In this document: one piece after another, positions 61,678 to 64,000 of the stretch
How the letters are laid out: every line of letters begins with the position of its first letter
Numbering within the stretch: position 1 is the first letter of the stretch
Assembly (NCBI GenBank): GCA_021014325.1
Contig: CM037474.1
Location: 7,419,130 to 7,483,129, forward strand
DNA: 64,000 nt
Direction: 5' to 3'
DNA from: Plazaster borealis
Taxonomy: Eukaryota; Echinodermata; Asteroidea; Forcipulatida; Labidiasteridae
Translations under genes and position numbers: made by a program
Notes under the pieces: generated by a model
What the model was told of the DNA's origin: nothing
Databases searched by the model: none
What the model saw: only the letters and a program-made list of their open reading frames with translations

Positions 61678-64000
61678 TCAATCCTGAGAGCATGTATTGC
61701 TCACGCTGCCAAACAAGTTGGCCAAACACTCATCTAGTCTGATGTATTTCTTTTTCATCAAATCACATTCTTGGAAGCAGTTTTTGTTTTGTCATAAAGA
61801 TACGTGGTTTGCTAGTGTGCCAAGTAAATGGGTGGTCCCAACATACGAGTGTAATAGTATTTCACCTGGTGCTGCTTTAGTTTTATGAACTAATGTTGAC
61901 CAACCCGCTCACGTTATATAGGCTCCAGAAAGACATGCAGAAATGCACCACTCTGATTGGTCTAATCTTAATTACTTAACTTACAAAGAAATGACTGACA
62001 AAATAGCCCAGCCAAGCAGAAGGTTCTTAGCAACAATTCAACCTTTTCATTATATCGGGGTTGGATCCAGTGAAGGTTTCAACTGTCGGGAGATATTAAA
62101 TAGCCGAGCATGTATTTTGTTTGCCTATAGTCTATCTATTCGACGCACTGGTTGCTCTTGCTTAGTTCGTGCTTGCGATCAGTAGGCTGCAAAATATAGT
62201 CGAGTGATTATAAAGGGAGTCATTTTAAGATCTTTTAAAGTCACTCGTCTGAATGTGTGTAAAATGCCTACACTACGATACAGGAGAAGTTTTGTTTCTT
62301 CACTTTATATAACTTGTGTATTATTCCAACTGCATGGCTGAGGATTCCAGTTGTGCTATATGAATGGGATGGAAGAACGCTGTTGTTCATGGACAATAGA
62401 AAAGAACACCCAGATTATCCTAATCGTCTACCGGCCCGCCTTTCACTTGAAGAGCATTTCATCTGTATACATAGCTCCCGCTTTATCAAAATGGGTATCT
62501 TGAGTACACTTGACAAGATTTACTTGTGGATGTCTTTGTTTTGGGATGAAGTTTGTGGCACCCCTGCTGGAGGCTTCTAACTCTGCACTCCTCCTGGCTA
62601 TTTGGTAAAATTTCAACCTTTTCTATTTTCGCTGTTAATGTCGCATCCCAATTGTTCAATATTGTCCGTCGTGTATATTTGCCGTGCAGTTCACATTGAA
62701 GGTAACAAAATACAACTCTAAACTTGCGCTTTTCACGCCGTAAACAATGGAGCCATGAACATTTTGCGATTTATGCCTACATAAAATAAACTAAGTTGAT
62801 GTATCAACAAACTTTTTAACAGTTTCAAGAAAATTATGCGAAATAAAGGTATTAATAATCTGGGTAAGGAATCCAGATGTGTATACTTGATTATTTGTTC
62901 ACTGATGGAGAGCTAGATGATGGAAAAACTTCCTCTCTTAATATTTACGATGGTAAGCACAATTCACATACGAATTGCATGTTTGTCAGAATACGAACAC
63001 AATATAGTTTATCGTTACTCGGTTAATTTTATTTCTTGGGCATTAATGCCATCCAATAGAATGTTTTAGGTTTGTATTTACCCACTGACATTACTTGGTA
63101 CCTTCAATGACATAGCAACAATGTTGGCTCACGTCCATTTATGACTCCCAAGTGACTGACATGAAACGCAGCACTTTGTCCCCTGAGTTAGCAGCAAATA
63201 TTACACGTACTTTTTGTTCGGTGTTTAGTCTCTCCGTGCTTGTCTTAAAAAAGGGCCTTGTTTGAGACAGTACAACGAAATTCTTGAAATTTAATACGTA
63301 TCTATCAAGACAATATCAATCAAGTTATCTAAACACTCGGGACAAGATTATTCTAATTCAGTATTAATAATGGCATGACGTTTGGCCCGTCTTTATAAAC
63401 TGCATCATTATTTAATGATGGGAATAAAAAATAGTCTGATAACAACCAGAATATAACAATAATGGCATGATGGAATTCTTCAGAGTATTTATGTATATAA
63501 GTTATAAGCCCAATATATTGATATATCGCAGTATATTGATGAAAGTAAATGTGAAATGGACGTGAGTGCAACCAGCGCCCGCCTTACAGGAAGCGTCAAT
63601 GACCCAAAGGGATTTGCTATAGGAAATCATTGCAAATAAAGCTGGCTATATAGCAAGCAGCCGGAGAGACTAAAGCAACCATAATCAGAACCGTAACATG
63701 TTCTCGGTTTTACCTGAAACTTTATACATCCTGGCAATTTATGTTGCATTTATTAGAAAACTTGTTCTAAGTTGGAAGAAATTTTCGTTTTTCAATTCTT
63801 TATACGCATCGAGAGTGCGTAAAAAGTGAGGTAGTCTTTTATCAGTCAAAATATTTTCTTCTGCCATTTAATCAAAAAGGATTATTTCTTCAAAGTATCA
63901 TATTGGCTTTATCAACAATATTTGAGAAAGGGTGCTTTAGTAATCCGAGCCCGAGAGATAAACCTCCATACACAATAAATGTTTTATAATACGGTTTATG
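61678..64000. other. Window end, no gene recognised
   Basis: Short frames near 61943-62185 and 62314-62580 lack family resemblance. A short T-rich and A-rich mix is all that can be described. Confidence 0.5.

Noticed and set aside
63829..63850. TGAGGTAGT word resembling the start of let-7 (let-7b lies near WNT7B in human)
   Set aside because: Only the first nine bases match. The rest of the mature sequence and a hairpin are absent. Similar partial words near 48011 and 57641 also fail.

Overview
The window is animal nuclear DNA with intron-rich genes, AT-rich non-coding sequence and many short transposon relics. Two conserved genes can be fully reconstructed. The first is an ataxin-10 orthologue (ATXN10) on the + strand, with 9 coding exons between 6640 and 30914 and 499 codons. 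The second is a Wnt7 orthologue on the - strand, with 4 coding exons between 52907 and 43635 and 357 codons. Every exon junction in both models keeps the reading frame. The organism is most likely a marine invertebrate deuterostome, possibly an echinoderm such as a sea star. That rests on the protein similarity, the style of the mobile elements and repeated AGGCCTA words; it is an inference, not a demonstration.

Layout. 1-6560 is the 5' flank of ATXN10. It is rich in C and G homopolymers and carries a 58-bp tandem repeat, a degenerate repeat of about 100 bp, and a broken Ty3/gypsy-type gag-protease relic on the - strand. 6640-30914 is ATXN10. Its intron 3 holds a tRNA-derived SINE-like head, intron 5 a 271-bp near-perfect palindrome, and the 11.8-kb intron 7 three unrelated minisatellites with units of 28, 66 and 61 bp. 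Intron 8 has the splice signals of the minor (U12) spliceosome. 30915-43634 separates the two 3' ends and holds a LINE-like 3' tail, a 5-kb array of another 61-bp unit, a hAT-like element and a MITE. 43635-52907 is Wnt7. Its introns hold a second MITE and a degenerate satellite of about 33 bp. 52908-64000 is the 5' flank of Wnt7 and has no recognised gene, only one orphan exon candidate with a signal-peptide-like product near 61.6 kb.

The two genes are convergent (tail to tail). Human ATXN10 and WNT7B on 22q13.31 have the same arrangement, so this looks like an ancient microsyntenic pair. The proteins are not known to act together: ataxin-10 is a cytoplasmic armadillo-like protein and Wnt7 is a secreted lipid-modified signal. 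Human ATXN10 is also the gene whose intronic ATTCT expansion causes SCA10, which makes the repeat load of the orthologous gene here notable.
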